Shown here: piece by piece, positions 33,029-41,329 of the stretch
Layout of the letters: every line of letters begins with the position of its first letter
Numbering within the stretch: position 1 is the stretch's first letter
From: Caldilineaceae bacterium
GTDB lineage: Bacteria; Chloroflexota; Anaerolineae; Caldilineales; Caldilineaceae
Length of the DNA: 64,000 nt
Assembly: GCA_958295845.1 (NCBI GenBank)
Contig: OY282376.1
Location: 2,865,022 to 2,929,021, forward strand
Direction of reading: 5' to 3'
Translations under genes and position numbers: made by a program
The notes under the pieces: model-generated
What the model was told of the DNA's origin: nothing
Seen by the model: only the letters and a program-made list of their open reading frames with translations
The model's database searches: none

Positions 33029-34285
33029 TTACGGCTTTGCCGGCATCGTATAGAAATCTGGCCCTCTGGCCACGACATTTCTATACTTTTCCAACTCCAG
33101 ATCCTCCAGCTCGTCCGCATGCTGCCAAATCTTTCGTATTGCCTCGATAATGTCGTCTATATCCGCTTGCGTCCCCAGCAAGACAGCCTGAGGCAAGACG
33201 ACGGCCTCACTGTAGCTGGCCTGCTCCGCCACTGGCAGACTCAGCTGCCGGTATGCCGCGCCCGAAAACAGGACGGATAAAGGAACCGGCTCATAGACAG
33301 GGCTGATAGGGATACCCTCTTCACAAAGGGCGGCTAAGAACTGTCCGCGCGATGCTCCCTGAAAACCCTCGCCATTGTACTTAAATACATAGGCATAGAA
33401 CCCCTGCCTGGTTACCCGCGGGTCCTGTTTTAAGGGGCTGATTCCAGGGATCTTGCCTAATTCCTTATCCAGATAAAGAGCATTCTTTTGCCTATGTTCC
33501 GTATGTTCGTCCAGCCGGTTCAATTGAGCCAGCAGGATAGCTGCCTGAAATTCAGTCAGACGATAGTTCCGGCCCAGCACCTGCTGGCTTGAGCGATCAC
33601 CCTTCCGCAACCGACCGGAATTAATGTAGGCATGACAAAGCTCGCTCATTTCCCTGTTGTTGGTGAGGATCATTCCTCCCTCACCCGAAGTCATAGTCTT
33701 AGAGGCCTCGAAACTGAAACAACCCAGATCGCCAAGAGAGCCAACCCCTCGGCCCCGCCAGCGGGAACCATGGGTGTGGGCACAGTCTTCAATCACCACC
33801 ACGTCATGCTTTTGGGCGATATCCAGAATGCGGTCCATATCTGCCAGGCGGCTGTACAGATGAACAGGAATGACCGCCTTGGTGCGCTCGCTGATCGCCG
33901 CTTCGATTTGTTCGGGGGCAATACAGTAGGTATCAGGCTCAATGTCGACAAAGACCGGGGTTGCATTGACGAATAAGGCCGAGCTGGCCGTGGTCAGCCA
34001 AGTTAAGGCCGGCACAATAACCTCGTCCCCTGCTCCAACCCCGGCCACTCTTAAAGCTACCTCCAGGGCGGCCGTACCATTCATGCACGCCTCTCCATAC
34101 TTAGCCCCTTTGTACGCGGCGAATTGTGTCTCCAAGGCCCTAACCTTGGTTCCCCGAAAGATACTCCACCCACCGCTGCGTACGACCTCGGAGAGTGCCT
34201 CGAGCTCCGTGTCATCCCAGACCGGCCAAGCAGGGAAGGGTTTGTCCCGAACCGGGTTTCCCCCTGTGATCGCCAACTGTGTCAT
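33029..34285 (-). CDS. DegT/DnrJ/EryC1/StrS-family sugar or cyclitol aminotransferase
   Basis: A 418-residue PLP aminotransferase of the DegT family, which adds or removes amino groups on keto-sugars and keto-inositols (StsC in streptomycin synthesis is one). Lys196 in SFEASKTMTSGEGG is the PLP lysine; EDCAHTHGS holds the aspartate that contacts the pyridine nitrogen. Its ATG overlaps the stop of the upstream Gfo/Idh/MocA gene by 4 bp, so the two are translationally coupled. A dehydrogenase plus a DegT aminotransferase is the usual pair that interconverts hydroxyl and amino groups on a ring; in this catabolic setting the direction could be deamination. Confidence 0.93.
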   Translation of the reverse strand: MTQLAITGGNPVRDKPFPAWPVWDDTELEALSEVVRSGGWSIFRGTKVRALETQFAAYKGAKYGEACMNGTAALEVALRVAGVGAGDEVIVPALTWLTTASSALFVNATPVFVDIEPDTYCIAPEQIEAAISERTKAVIPVHLYSRLADMDRILDIAQKHDVVVIEDCAHTHGSRWRGRGVGSLGDLGCFSFEASKTMTSGEGGMILTNNREMSELCHAYINSGRLRKGDRSSQQVLGRNYRLTEFQAAILLAQLNRLDEHTEHRQKNALYLDKELGKIPGISPLKQDPRVTRQGFYAYVFKYNGEGFQGASRGQFLAALCEEGIPISPVYEPVPLSVLFSGAAYRQLSLPVAEQASYSEAVVLPQAVLLGTQADIDDIIEAIRKIWQHADELEDLELEKYRNVVARGPDFYTMPAKP

Positions 34286-35337
34286 CTTTCTACGCTCCCT
34301 ACCTCGACCTCTCGCCTGTCCGCTGCTGCTATGTATACGGCCCGCATTACCTGCAGATCTTTAGCTGCATCGATGCCTGAGCTTTGAGGCTCCTGATCTT
34401 CAAGGATGCACTGGACAAAATGCTCCAACTCTGCTTCGTACATATTGACGCGAGGAAAGACTGGTTCTCGTAACTCTCGGTATCGTGTAGAAAAGAAGGA
34501 GGTCTTGCCAAAATCGAGGGGAATGTGGGGATAGCCCAGCCGGGTCCGGATGTAGCCTTCCGTGCCGGTGATCAGGTGCTCGCGCGTGCCTTCCCCAACA
34601 CCGCTGATCTGGTGCGAAGCCAGCAGGCCACTCTCGAATCGCATCACAATGAAAGGTCTATGCTCGTCAATATCGGCCCAAACGCTCTTGACCTCTCCGA
34701 ACCAATAGCGCAAGAGATTGATGTAGTGAGAACAGGTATCTCGGACCAGGCCAGGAGGAATTTCGTCGTCAGGAACATTGGGGCGTTCCTCTTCCGCCTC
34801 TGCCAATACATTGTCGCTGTCCGCCTTGAAGATCAGACCATAATAATCGGCCACATCTATTGGCCAGATGTAGATCGAGTTGCAGGTTAAGGGCTGGCCG
34901 ATGAGTCCCTGGTTCAAGAGTTCTCTCGTCTTATTGCAATCAGAGTCGAAGCGCATCATGTAGCCCACCATCAGCTTGACACTCTGGTCTGCGCATCGTT
35001 GCACCACTTCTTCAGCCGCAGAAGGGGACGTAGCAATGGGCTTCTCCATGAAAACATGTCGGCCGGCCATGGCGGCTTGGATAGCGAGGGAAGCGTGAAA
35101 TGTCTCAGGCGTGAGGATCATAACTGCATCGATGGCCGGATCGTCCAGCATCGCGCCGACCGTGGGATAAGCGTGTGTGCCGGTTGCCCGGCCCACCATC
35201 TCAGCCTGCTCCTTGATCGCATCTACCACACCTCGCAACTCGACAATCGGGCGCTGTTGGTACTGTAATTTCATTAGATTGGGGATGTGTACGCTCTGAG
35301 CCACCTCCCCACAGCCGATCAAGCCGATCCCAATCAC
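34282..35337 (-). CDS. Gfo/Idh/MocA-family oxidoreductase, third gene
   Basis: A 351-residue dehydrogenase with GLIGCGEVAQ at the N-terminus and a normal FMEKP motif near residue 98, unlike the Q-K-P of the duplicated pair at 1484-3658. The substrate domain includes SHYINLLRYWFG and TGTEGYIRTR. It is coupled by a 4-bp overlap to the DegT aminotransferase. It probably oxidises a ring or sugar hydroxyl so that transamination can proceed, or the reverse. Confidence 0.93.
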   Translation of the reverse strand: MIGIGLIGCGEVAQSVHIPNLMKLQYQQRPIVELRGVVDAIKEQAEMVGRATGTHAYPTVGAMLDDPAIDAVMILTPETFHASLAIQAAMAGRHVFMEKPIATSPSAAEEVVQRCADQSVKLMVGYMMRFDSDCNKTRELLNQGLIGQPLTCNSIYIWPIDVADYYGLIFKADSDNVLAEAEEERPNVPDDEIPPGLVRDTCSHYINLLRYWFGEVKSVWADIDEHRPFIVMRFESGLLASHQISGVGEGTREHLITGTEGYIRTRLGYPHIPLDFGKTSFFSTRYRELREPVFPRVNMYEAELEHFVQCILEDQEPQSSGIDAAKDLQVMRAVYIAAADRREVEVGSVER

Positions 35338-35471
35338 TGTGTTGATCCTATTCCTCTACAAATAACAGCCAGCTCGTGGCTTTACTGGGAAGAGACCCAG
35401 ACGTAAATGGCGGCGTCGCGGCGGCAACGCACCTTCAGCTAGTTCAGGGGGTCTCTTTTGCTAAGGCTTAC

Positions 35472-35574
35472 AGGAGAAGCTGGCTTGCGCATAGCCAATC
35501 AAGAGATGCTTGCCTTTCATCTCATGGCTCAAAAGTGCTTACTTGCAAGCCTGGGGTATTTCCCGACTTCTCCC
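35472..35574. repeat. Dispersed palindromic element, about 105 bp (copy downstream of the TPP-enzyme gene)
   Basis: AGGAGAAGC (35472-35480) and GACTTCTCCC (35565-35574) are inverted ends 103 bp apart. The interior shares TTGCCTTTCATC and ATGGCTC with the reverse complement of the copy at 14808-14894. It begins 7 bp past the TPP-enzyme stop and fills most of the gap to the Gfo/Idh/MocA gene, so it is transcribed within the operon. Confidence 0.55.
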
Positions 35575-35581
35575 ATCGTCT

Positions 35582-37327
35582 CTAATCCTGGTACAGTCCC
35601 TGTGCATCCCAGGCTCCGTACCTTGGGAGTGGTGCTTCGGGGTCTACAACCACGTCCAAGACATAAGGCTGCTGAGCAGCCAGCGCCTCTTTAAGAGCCG
35701 ATGCCAAGGCGTCAGCTTTTTCTACTCTTTTGGCCCGGACACCATAAGCCTGGGCCAACTGCACAAAGTCGGGATTATACGGCTGGTTTGTTTTCTCTAC
35801 TTTGAACTCGGTGCCGTAGGTGCTGCCGGTGTAGGCTTTTTGGATACCTTTGATCGAAATGTAACCGTAGTTATTCAAGATGATCCAGATAACCGGAATA
35901 TCATACTCAACAGCCGCAGCCAGCGTTTGGGGAAAAACGGTGAATCCACCATCGCCCGTTATCGCCACAACCGGCTTATCGGGACAGGCCAATTTAGCGC
36001 CCAGAGCAGCCGGTGTACCAAAGCCCATGGTCGCCCAGCCACCGCCAGAGGTAATAAGGGTCCTGGGCGTATAGCACACCATTTGCGAAGTGGTGATGCT
36101 CTTGGACGTACTGGTATCAGTCACCACAATGCCATCCCGGGGCAACAGGGTCCGAATCTCATGCATAACGCGCAGCGGATGGATGGGCGTCGTATTGGAT
36201 GTCAGGCTTATGGTCGCTTCCTGCCGCCATTTAGTCATCTCGGCCTGCCGCTCCTTGGCCCAGGGCGAGACATCCCGCTGAGGTACGGTCTCTCTTACTA
36301 CCGCCAGTACGTCGCTCAGGACCGCCGCGGCATCGCCAACGATCCCTATCTCAACCGGATAGTGATTGCCAATTTCGCCGGGCTCGATATCAACCTGAAT
36401 GAGCTTGGTGGGGGGAATGGCAAATGTGTATTGGGAGTCCCACGAACAGGTATCATGCTCGTTAAATCGGGTGCCGAGGGCTAAGATTACATCGGCGTTC
36501 AGGGTTGTTCTATTAGCCACTGAGGTTCCGCCAATTCCGGTTACCCCCATCGCCAGAGGGTCCTGCTCATCGAAAACTCCTTTGCCCATGACGCTGGTCG
36601 TCACCGGTATGCTCAGATAATGGGCCAGCTCTGTCAGGGCTTGGCTGGCCTCGGATAACAGCGTGCCTCCCCCGGCGAAAATGACCGGTCTCTCGGCCTG
36701 AACCAACAATTCGGCGGCTTTGGCAATTTGGGCTGCATCGCCTCTTGCCCCAGAACCGGTGGCCATATGCTCCCACAAGTCTGGTATCTCCACGTCGGCC
36801 TTTTTACTGAGGAGATCCATAGGGATGCTGACCAATACCGGCCCAGACCGGCCCGATACAGCCGTGTTAAAAGCACGCGTTATGACATAGGGCAGCATGT
36901 CGATCCGTTCCACCCGCCAGACCCGCTTGACGAAAGGACGGTAAATTTCGTGCTGAGAGGCGTCGGCATGCATGCTTAACTCTTGAAAAGACTCCTGGCC
37001 GTGGCGGTACGTCGGCACTTCGCCAGCAATGACGAGCATTGGCGTGCAATCGAGGGCAGCATGGGCCACACCGGTGATCGCATTGGTCAGGCCAGGACCA
37101 ATGTGTGTTAGAACCAAGGCCGGTTTATGGCTGGCCTTGAAGTAGCAGTCTGCAGCATGAGAAGCGATAGACTCGTGGCGGGTGCTGATGAATTTTATTT
37201 TCGAATCTTCAAGCGCACTAAGGATGGCTGCACCGGTGTGACCACACATTCCAAAGATATAGTCCGCGCCCATTTGTTCCAGGCACCTAACCACAATTTC
37301 CCCACCTGTTATTGATCCATTGGTCAT
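35582..37327 (-). CDS. TPP-dependent enzyme, acetolactate-synthase-like (second)
   Basis: About 581 residues with all three TPP-enzyme domains: catalytic glutamate Glu52 in RHESIASHAADCY, central domain with ERPVIFAGGG, and C-terminal GDGG followed by LNNYGY. The frame is open to 37453, but that would overlap the upstream isomerase gene by about 100 bp; the ATG at 37327 leads straight into GSITGGEIVVRCLEQMG, the family's usual start, so I prefer it. No regulatory subunit is present. In inositol pathways the TPP enzyme IolD opens the ring of a trihydroxy-dione; this protein is shorter than typical IolD and could instead be a decarboxylase or lyase. Confidence 0.9.
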   Translation of the reverse strand: MTNGSITGGEIVVRCLEQMGADYIFGMCGHTGAAILSALEDSKIKFISTRHESIASHAADCYFKASHKPALVLTHIGPGLTNAITGVAHAALDCTPMLVIAGEVPTYRHGQESFQELSMHADASQHEIYRPFVKRVWRVERIDMLPYVITRAFNTAVSGRSGPVLVSIPMDLLSKKADVEIPDLWEHMATGSGARGDAAQIAKAAELLVQAERPVIFAGGGTLLSEASQALTELAHYLSIPVTTSVMGKGVFDEQDPLAMGVTGIGGTSVANRTTLNADVILALGTRFNEHDTCSWDSQYTFAIPPTKLIQVDIEPGEIGNHYPVEIGIVGDAAAVLSDVLAVVRETVPQRDVSPWAKERQAEMTKWRQEATISLTSNTTPIHPLRVMHEIRTLLPRDGIVVTDTSTSKSITTSQMVCYTPRTLITSGGGWATMGFGTPAALGAKLACPDKPVVAITGDGGFTVFPQTLAAAVEYDIPVIWIILNNYGYISIKGIQKAYTGSTYGTEFKVEKTNQPYNPDFVQLAQAYGVRAKRVEKADALASALKEALAAQQPYVLDVVVDPEAPLPRYGAWDAQGLYQD

Positions 37328-37346
37328 GTTGTCTCTCCCTCGAAAC

Positions 37347-38162
37347 TCAGGTTTGCCAGCCCAACTCTTCAAGTGCCGTCTTAGATACCCGAAAATCTTC
37401 ATCAGTGCCGCCGGGAATGACAATTTCCAATATACAAGGGCGCGTGTATCCAATTTCGAGCAGTTTTTTGCTTATCGCTCCAAAATCGATGGTCCCCTGA
37501 CCCACAGGTAGTTTGTCAAATTGGCCGTCATTGTCATTCAAATGGACCATGGCCAGGTATTCTTTGGCCCTTTCCAGAGCCTGCAGCGGCGGTTCTATTA
37601 CGTTGGCATTGCCAACGTCGATGGTTGCCCTGACCGCAGGGCTTCCAACCATCTGAATAAGCTGCAACACGTCGTCTGCGGTGGCAACGAAGCCACGTGG
37701 TACATTTTCGATAGCGATGGTTATTCCAAAGTGTTCCGCCACGTCTGCGCAGGCACTGATACTTTGCCGAGCCAGTTCCAACGCCTGTTCTTTGCTTGGG
37801 CCTACTTTGCCAATCATCGTTCCTGGCATAATGCCCAGCACCTTACCCCCAAGATCATGCAGCAATTGAATATTTTCCTTCATCTGCTTTACTGCTTCTC
37901 CTCTGATGCCCGGGTTGGGGGAAGCTAATGAAAGCTCCGGCCAGATACCGGGCTGGCTGGAGAATACCTGCAAGCCATAGGACTCGATTTTCCGGCGCAG
38001 GTTTTGGCGCGCCTTTGCATCCAAATCTCTGGTCCAGACGTGCGGTGGACAGGTCATGATCTCTAACTGCTTGAAGCCGATGGCTGCCAAGCGCTCTAAT
38101 GTAGTATCTAACGAGAGATCATAGAGATAGCAATAGGTGCTGGCTCCCACAATCAAAGACAT
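37347..38162 (-). CDS. Sugar-phosphate isomerase/epimerase-like TIM barrel, paralogue 2 (MocC/IolE-like)
   Basis: About 271 residues, clearly paralogous to the protein at 30908-31720: both open with GA-C/S-TY-YVFD/LYD-SL, share TCPPHVWTRDLDAKAR-type blocks and end with LEELGWQ. Metal-site motifs are IAIENVPRG, ATIDVGNAN, MVHLNDNDG and LEIVIPGG. The start is the ATG at 38162 after AAAGGAG. It lies in the operon between the epimerase and the TPP enzyme. The two copies could act on epimeric substrates or at successive steps. Confidence 0.9.
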   Translation of the reverse strand: MSLIVGASTYCYLYDLSLDTTLERLAAIGFKQLEIMTCPPHVWTRDLDAKARQNLRRKIESYGLQVFSSQPGIWPELSLASPNPGIRGEAVKQMKENIQLLHDLGGKVLGIMPGTMIGKVGPSKEQALELARQSISACADVAEHFGITIAIENVPRGFVATADDVLQLIQMVGSPAVRATIDVGNANVIEPPLQALERAKEYLAMVHLNDNDGQFDKLPVGQGTIDFGAISKKLLEIGYTRPCILEIVIPGGTDEDFRVSKTALEELGWQT

Positions 38163-38252
38163 AGCCTGCTCCTTTCGATAGGCGAATTGCCACCTGACCT
38201 GACGAACCACGATCGGTAGGTGAAGATTGGACCATGGCGTTAGCCAACCGAT

Positions 38253-39203
38253 TCATACCAATTGTTGAAAGATCGCTCTGGTCCGGGCGATACCATCAGC
38301 CAGGGGAGAGATGGGAGCCTGTCCGATGAGCCCACGTAGCCCCTTGTCATCTACGTCTGACGGTGCGGGGATATGCTCCTGGCCATGGGTGATAAGTCCG
38401 CGGGCAGATGGGATCTGTCGCTCGATCTCGGCCACGAACTCGGGGATTGAGGCCACTATCCCGCGCAAATTAAACGTTGACGCGCCTTCATGTTCGGCCT
38501 TAGCGCAGGCGATGAAGGCTTTAGCAACGTCATCTACAAACTGGGCGTTTATGCGTCCGCCAAAGTCGATGTGGAACTGCTGTCCCGCTAGCCCCGCCTT
38601 AATGGCTACTGTCAGGTCGGCGCTGCGTCCTTGGTCTCGTCCCGGTCCATAGAGTACCCCAGGACGTAAGCCGATACTGGATAGTCTCTCATTCAACCAA
38701 TAGATCCGGGCACTCTCCTCGTTGCACGCCTTGAAGACTCCATAGTAGCTGGCCGGAAACAGGGGGGCATCATCAGGAACAGGTATGACCTCATAGGCTT
38801 CTTCAGGGCCCATGGCCGCCGATGAACTGGCGTAGACCAACTGCTGCACTTGATCTGGAAAGCGTTTTGCTGCTTCAAAGACGTTCAAGGTGCCGATAAC
38901 ATTTATTTGAGCGCCCCTTATCGGGTTAGCGTGACAGTCAGGGTGTTGCAGCCCAGCCAGATGAATAATTCGGGTAATGCCGTACTCCCCAATGACCTGA
39001 GTTAGCTGTTCGCCATCGGTTATATCGCCCCGGATAAACGTTATGCTGGCAATCTCCTCTGGTTTCATCAGTAACGCCATCCGCCTGGGCTCGAGATCCA
39101 GATCATATACCAGCGTTGGGTCTCCGGCCTGCACCAGGTTTTTGGCCACCCAGGCCCCAACACAACCCTGGCCACCGGTTATCAAGAAACGATGTTGGTT
39201 CAT
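38253..39203 (-). CDS. NAD-dependent epimerase/dehydratase (extended SDR)
   Basis: A 316-residue extended short-chain dehydrogenase of the UDP-glucose-4-epimerase superfamily. It shows TGGQGCVG at the N-terminus for NAD, LAGLQHPD, ASSSAAMG, and the catalytic YYGVFK (Tyr and Lys). The short length and the lack of clear nucleotide-sugar motifs suggest action on a free sugar acid or lactone (uronate dehydrogenase-like), not a nucleotide sugar, but this is uncertain. Its ATG overlaps the stop of the IclR-type gene by 4 bp, so it is the first structural gene of the operon. Confidence 0.9.
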   Translation of the reverse strand: MNQHRFLITGGQGCVGAWVAKNLVQAGDPTLVYDLDLEPRRMALLMKPEEIASITFIRGDITDGEQLTQVIGEYGITRIIHLAGLQHPDCHANPIRGAQINVIGTLNVFEAAKRFPDQVQQLVYASSSAAMGPEEAYEVIPVPDDAPLFPASYYGVFKACNEESARIYWLNERLSSIGLRPGVLYGPGRDQGRSADLTVAIKAGLAGQQFHIDFGGRINAQFVDDVAKAFIACAKAEHEGASTFNLRGIVASIPEFVAEIERQIPSARGLITHGQEHIPAPSDVDDKGLRGLIGQAPISPLADGIARTRAIFQQLV

Positions 39204-39991
39204 AATTCTTCCTGATTCGCGATCAAGTATCCCAACTCCTTCGAGATTTCCTGGGCGGCCTCTTTAACCATGCTTCCGAACTCGGCCATTCTTTCCGGGG
39301 TGAACCGCAAAGATAAACCGCTGATTCCGACAGTTCCAACTACCTCCCCGGTATGATCTTTGATAGCAGCGGAGACCCCGCTAAGGCCGGGCAGAGTCTC
39401 GCCGATGCTGGTTGCATAACCCTGTGTTCGTATCTGACTCAGTTCCTTAAGCAGCGCCTCTCGGTCCACCGGAGAATCCGCGGCGGGCAGTCGCAGAATT
39501 GGATCCTGGAGGACTGTCTCAATCTCGTGCTCCGACAGAAAGGCCAAAATGACCTTGCCAGGTGATCCATAATATAAATGGTACGGCTTCCCGATTTCGG
39601 CCTTATAGCGCAGCGGATTGGTACCCTCGATCTGATCAACGTATGTGCGGCGGTCCTGGTAGCGGACGGCTAAAGAAACTGTCTCTCCGGACAACTGATG
39701 GAGGTCATTCATATAGGGCAGGGCCCGGGATCTGAAGCTCAATTGGTGGAGAAAAGCTTGAGACAAAATTAGCACAGACGGCCCTAAAGAATATTTGTCA
39801 GTTTCCTGATGCTGGATTGCCAGGCCCTTTTCAACGAGAGAGGTCAAATAGCGATGAGCCGCACCTCTACTCAAGTTGAGGTCTTTGGCAAGGTCAGTCA
39901 CACCAGCGGGAATAGAACGCTTAGCCAAATATAGAAGAACATCAACTGCTCTTTCTACGGCAACGACTGTGCGATGCCTCTTGTCCGTCAT
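39200..39991 (-). CDS. IclR-family transcriptional regulator
   Basis: A 263-residue IclR-type regulator: an N-terminal winged helix (VDVLLYLAKRSIPAGVTDLAKDLNLSRGAAHRYL at about residues 15-50, helix-turn-helix in its second half) and a C-terminal GAF-like effector domain with the family's GKVILAFL and ALLKELSQIRTQGYATSIGE blocks. Such proteins commonly repress catabolic operons until a substrate-derived effector binds. It is the first gene of the island on the minus strand, 220 bp after a strong promoter with a palindromic operator, so autoregulation is likely. A second inverted repeat, GTAACAA/TTGTTAC (40046-40075), lies in the leader. Confidence 0.93.
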   Translation of the reverse strand: MTDKRHRTVVAVERAVDVLLYLAKRSIPAGVTDLAKDLNLSRGAAHRYLTSLVEKGLAIQHQETDKYSLGPSVLILSQAFLHQLSFRSRALPYMNDLHQLSGETVSLAVRYQDRRTYVDQIEGTNPLRYKAEIGKPYHLYYGSPGKVILAFLSEHEIETVLQDPILRLPAADSPVDREALLKELSQIRTQGYATSIGETLPGLSGVSAAIKDHTGEVVGTVGISGLSLRFTPERMAEFGSMVKEAAQEISKELGYLIANQEEL

Positions 39992-40193
39992 TTTGTTTTG
40001 TAATACCTATAAAGCTGTGATGAATGTCCTCAACGGCGTCATAAAGTAACAACAATCCTTGCGAAATCTTGTTACTTTGCCAGGCCGCTGGGTAAAACGT
40101 TTAGCCCAAACAACAGGTTCAGTAAAGGCTGCGTCGCCCATTTGCCGGAAGGATGATGGAATATGGGGCCGCAACAGTAGAAATTGGGAGAAG

Positions 40194-40246
40194 TTGCGGA
40201 ATCTGATTCCGCAAGCCACTATATTATGTATTGTATGCCTTGTCAA
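40194..40246 (-). promoter_or_regulatory. Promoter and perfect palindromic operator of the IclR-led operon
   Basis: On the minus strand TTGACA (40241-40246) and TATAGT (40218-40223) are 17 bp apart, a near-consensus housekeeping promoter. Three bases further on, 40194-40214 is a perfect palindrome: TTGCGGAATC, one central base, then the exact reverse complement. Position across the start point suggests repression. A 16/21 match sits in the same promoter position before the desaturase-Rieske gene (13033-13053). Confidence 0.75.
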
Positions 40247-41329
40247 TAAGGGTTTTTTTGGGTCAACCCCGAATCAACTGCGGGAAAATGCTAGAAGAAA
40301 CTGAGCGTGGCATAACCACTCCATACTCAATAGGCGCAGGAAAGTTATGCTGGCGAACGGGTGTCCGTCAATCTTTTGAGAAAGTGGTGGATTGGAATCT
40401 TGCGCGAACGATGGGAGAACGTCGCCAGGGGTGATTGGGTGGGGGCGATAAGGAGTACGCTTGTCAGGAGAGGTGGGAGAAGTTTTCCGGGCAGATAGAC
40501 TAGTTGAAGAAAGAGGTTTAATAAGGGTGGTCGTAGTTGGCGTGGTGGATGAGGTTGACGAGGCAGGCCGTTGTATCAGGGCCGCCTGCCGAGCCCGACG
40601 TTCTGCTCTTAAGACTCTTCGTTGGTCAGTTGTCTGTTGGCGCAATGTGGCGGCGATTGTGGGTCAATCTACATGCCAGCGATCATTACGAACCAAGTAG
40701 AAACTACCAGAACTCAACCCAGATGAACAGCCAGCCCCTTTTTAACCCGAAGAGCTCCGCAGGCACAGAAACAGTAGAGCCCAAATTGCTACGGGAACCA
40801 ACACCCACCCATCGAAACAGCCTCGCACGCCAGAATCACATCCTGAAAAAGCTTGAACAACCGGCGGTAGATTTCAACACATGCGTTCGTTGCAAGGCCC
40901 AGAACGCGCCCGATGACAACGTTCACGAACTCACCGAAGTCAGCGAGACACGATGCTGGGGAAGAATGAACAAGGTGGTCTAGTAAGGGCGGGGCGTTGC
41001 GGGGGCGCAGCCCCCGCACAAGTGAGGGCCGAAGGCCCGAACGCCCAAGGGCAAGGAGAGAGGGGAGAGGAGAGAGGAGAGAGTAACACCGATTGGGCTG
41101 ACGGAGTTGGGAACTGGGATAGGTGGCGGCAACTATAGGCATTGGCGTGCGTATTCTATTGTGTCGGGCATTGCGGCGCGGAGGGTGACACCGTGTTCTG
41201 CGTAGAGCGGGTGCCTGCGTTCGCCGAAAGAAAAGTCGCCGGAGTGACTTCGGCAGGGTGGTAGCAAGAGGGCCGTGGCAGGAGGGCAGGGAGAGGCTTG
41301 ACCTGTGGGGATAGTTCTTGGGAAATGCT
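40247..41329. other. Gene-poor boundary region
   Basis: Roughly 1.1 kb without a supported gene. Frames of 79-148 codons exist on both strands (for example 40537-40983 plus) but have no ribosome site, no recognisable domain and no sign of selection that I can judge by eye. A three-way-junction palindrome lies at 40992-41046, followed by a purine-rich GAGAGAGG tract (41056-41082). Gene orientation and content change across this stretch. Confidence 0.5.
40992..41046. repeat. Three-way-junction palindrome (55 bp)
   Basis: GGGCGTT (40992-40998) pairs with AACGCCC (41040-41046) and encloses two hairpins: TGCGGGGGC/GCCCCCGCA (40998-41006 with 41010-41018, loop GCA) and GGGCC-GAA-GGCCC (41026-41038). 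It could be a REP-like element or an exonuclease- or transcription-blocking structure; only one copy is in the window. Confidence 0.6.

Noticed and set aside
40274..40645. 123-codon minus-strand frame rich in Ser/Thr/Pro
   Set aside because: Low-complexity content and no start signal; it overlaps other frames equally unsupported.
40537..40983. 148-codon plus-strand frame in the boundary region
   Set aside because: No ribosome site, no recognisable domain and unusual composition; not supported as a gene.
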